NCBI GenBank assembly: GCA_003246805.1
Contig: QKDG01000105.1
Location: forward strand, 1-7,410
Direction: 5' to 3'
Length of the DNA stretch: 7,410 nt
Source of the DNA: Clostridia bacterium
GTDB taxonomy: Bacteria; Bacillota; Clostridia; Oscillospirales; Ruminococcaceae
Below are positions 5,972-7,410 of this stretch, piece by piece; positions within the stretch are counted from its first letter, which is position 1, and each line of letters begins with the position of its first letter. The translations under genes were made by a program, and so were the position numbers. The notes under the pieces were generated by a model that searched no databases, was not told where the DNA came from, and saw only the letters and a list, made by a program, of their open reading frames with translations.

Positions 5972-7144
5972 ATGAAATCAATGTTTTTTGACTATGACGG
6001 AACAGAAGACACTCAGTATTCAGCAGTTGATTTTCGGAAAGCGTACAGCTCCATGTTGTCTGACGGGGTTATAGTCCCGCCTAATGATGATATCACAACA
6101 TCAACCGCCTGCAAGGTTGTGTCAGATGGTGGCAACGTTAAAATTTCTGCCGGTGTTGCTGTAATAAAAGGCGCTTTTGCTTTTATGAATGACGATATTG
6201 TCACTCTGACGGTAAACGGAAGTTACAGAATAGTTCTTGAATATTCAGAGCCAGCAAACAAAATAAGCGCAAAAGCTATTTTATCAACCGAAAGCCTGAT
6301 ACGCACAGCAACAGTATATCAGATACAGCTTGCAACTGTCAGCAGGGAAGCGGGCATTGCCACAGTAACAGATACAAGGGCAGACAAAGCAGTTTGCGGA
6401 TATGTCAATAAATATATTGACCCTACATTGCAAGAAGTTACATCCCGCATTACAGCAAACGAAAACAGTATATCAACTATGGTTATTGGTGGTAGGAATT
6501 TATTATTAAACAGTAATTTTAATAATGGATTAACAAATTGGACTGTTACAAACGCCAGTTTATTTACAGACACTATTAAAGGCAATTGTCTAAAAATTGA
6601 GGGGAACATCAATACTACTGCTTATTATGTTAGACAAATATATGTTTGCAATGATGCTATAAAAAACAATTCATTTGTTATACAAGCAAAATATAAAAGA
6701 CAAAGTTTAGTTTTAGGTACAGTATCACCAAAAGTAACGCTATATGTGATAGCAAGGCTTGCCAACGGGACAAGCAGATTTTATGAAAATTTCATTTATG
6801 ACGGAACAGACACGGATTGGCAGACTAAAATTATTTATATTGAAAAAGATTTAAACATAACGCAAATTGAAGTATTAGGATACTGCAAAGCTTTATCGGG
6901 ATATATTCTTTATGATGAGTTTAAGCTTGAAACAGGCACAATAGCCACAGACTGGTCGCCTGCCCCCGAAGATGTTGATGATAAGATTAACACTTTATGG
7001 AAAGTAATTTACCCTGTCGGTTCTTTATATAAGACTGTTTTAAATACAAGCAATCCTACTATTATATTTGGTGGGACATGGTCGCTAATAGGTACGCTAA
7101 CTGAGTTAGGTAAAACAGTATATGTATGGGAACGCACAGCGTAG
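5972..7144 (+). CDS. Baseplate/receptor-binding protein with carbohydrate-binding-like domain
   Basis: This 390-residue protein has a three-part build. Residues 1-150 ('FFDYDGTEDTQYSAVDF', then 'MLSDGVIV', 'VKISAGVAVIKGAF', and 'ATVTDTRADKAV') resemble the adaptor region that attaches Firmicutes siphophage receptor-binding proteins to the tail tip. Residues about 174-333 form a jelly-roll carbohydrate-binding-like domain with 'GGRNLLLNS' at 173-181, 'NW' at 189-190 and 'KLETGTIATDWSPAPED' at 318-334. The C-terminus has 'YPVGSLY' (347-353) and 'FGGTW' (366-370), as in collar-type tail fibre ends, but lacks the long loop that often follows and finishes 'VYVWERTA'. It probably binds cell-wall sugars. 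ATG 5972 follows the hub stop by 4 bases; GGGAG (5956-5960) is 11 bases upstream, slightly far. Base composition drops to about 27% GC in 6481-6720 against about 41% just before, suggesting a swapped domain. Confidence 0.75.
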   Translation: MKSMFFDYDGTEDTQYSAVDFRKAYSSMLSDGVIVPPNDDITTSTACKVVSDGGNVKISAGVAVIKGAFAFMNDDIVTLTVNGSYRIVLEYSEPANKISAKAILSTESLIRTATVYQIQLATVSREAGIATVTDTRADKAVCGYVNKYIDPTLQEVTSRITANENSISTMVIGGRNLLLNSNFNNGLTNWTVTNASLFTDTIKGNCLKIEGNINTTAYYVRQIYVCNDAIKNNSFVIQAKYKRQSLVLGTVSPKVTLYVIARLANGTSRFYENFIYDGTDTDWQTKIIYIEKDLNITQIEVLGYCKALSGYILYDEFKLETGTIATDWSPAPEDVDDKINTLWKVIYPVGSLYKTVLNTSNPTIIFGGTWSLIGTLTELGKTVYVWERTA

Positions 7145-7191
7145 AGCAGTTATTTAAGTAAAAACTATATTTTTTGAAAGGAAGAAAAACT

Positions 7192-7410
7192 ATGTCTTAC
7201 ACAACAATAAACGCAAAAAACAATGTATTTGAGCAGGGAGCTCACTATATGACATCTCCATATGGAATGAGGGATGGGAGAATGCACAACGGTATTGACC
7301 TCATCGGGAAAGCTTATGCAGGGGACAACATTGTAGCATTTGCTGACGGCAAGGTTATCGCAATGCTAAACACCTGCAACGGTGCCACACCAGCTGAGGG
7401 CAACCACGTT
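7192..7410 (+). CDS. M23-family peptidoglycan endopeptidase, 3' truncated
   Basis: The gene runs off the right edge; 73 residues are visible. The stretch 'MTSPYGMRDGRMHNGIDLIG' (20-39) is the usual start of an M23 (LytM/lysostaphin-type) zinc peptidase: Tyr-Gly-x-Arg followed by His32 and Asp36 as the first two zinc ligands. 'ADGKVIAM' (51-58) matches the following strand pair. The HxH motif with the third ligand should lie beyond the window. Such enzymes cut peptide cross-bridges of the cell wall. There is no signal peptide, so it could be a holin-dependent endolysin or a tail-associated lysin; its place just after the receptor-binding gene favours the start of the lysis module, though no holin is visible. 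ATG 7192 has GAAAGGAAG at 7176-7184, 7 bases away. The 47-base gap before it holds no convincing promoter or terminator. Confidence 0.85.
   Translation, partial: MSYTTINAKNNVFEQGAHYMTSPYGMRDGRMHNGIDLIGKAYAGDNIVAFADGKVIAMLNTCNGATPAEGNHV

Noticed and set aside
7160..7175. A/T-only inverted repeat before the peptidase gene as a terminator or promoter
   Set aside because: The stem is only A-T pairs with no GC core, and no matched -35/-10 pair is seen.

Overview
The window is a continuous, one-strand (+) stretch of the tail module of a siphovirus or siphovirus-like prophage, most likely from a low-GC Gram-positive host in the Clostridia. This rests on the gene order, the AT-rich base composition (regions counted by hand run from 27% to about 44% GC), strong GGAGG-type ribosome binding sites, and the protein families seen. 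No host genes, tRNA genes, integrase, insertion sequences or CRISPR arrays are visible, so prophage and free phage cannot be told apart here.

Layout from left to right: the 3' end of a tail-terminator-like gene (2-307); the major tail protein (308-820); a hairpin with a short T run; the tail assembly chaperone (864-1157), extended by a programmed -1 ribosomal frameshift into a G-T type fusion ending at 1426; a 942-residue protein that joins a tape measure protein to a distal tail (Dit) protein in one reading frame (1430-4258); a 569-residue Gp37-like tail hub protein with a signal-like start and an N-terminal carbohydrate-binding-like domain (4258-5967); a 390-residue baseplate or receptor-binding protein with a related carbohydrate-binding-like domain and a short collar-type C-terminus (5972-7144); and the start of an M23-family peptidoglycan peptidase (7192 to the right edge), probably the endolysin or a tail lysin.

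The genes fit one assembly pathway. The chaperone pair (G and G-T) coats the tape measure and recruits major tail protein. The tape measure sets tail length. Dit and the hub form the tip, and the receptor-binding protein attaches to the tip and contacts the cell surface. The peptidase opens the wall. The genes are packed tightly, with abutting or one-base-overlapping stop/start pairs, as expected of a single late transcript.

The points most worth a second look are: (1) the in-frame tape measure-Dit fusion, which ties two parts of possibly different copy number into one chain; (2) a compact frameshift signal with two overlapping slippery heptamers between two stop codons, followed by an 11-12 bp hairpin at canonical spacing; (3) the hub protein's hydrophobic, signal-like start plus carbohydrate-binding-like domain; (4) matching sequence anchors in the carbohydrate-binding-like domains of two neighbouring tail proteins, with a GC drop suggesting domain swapping; and (5) a long terminator-like hairpin inside the hub coding sequence. 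I do not see an unknown defence or mobile system. The novelty here is in tail architecture and translation control.
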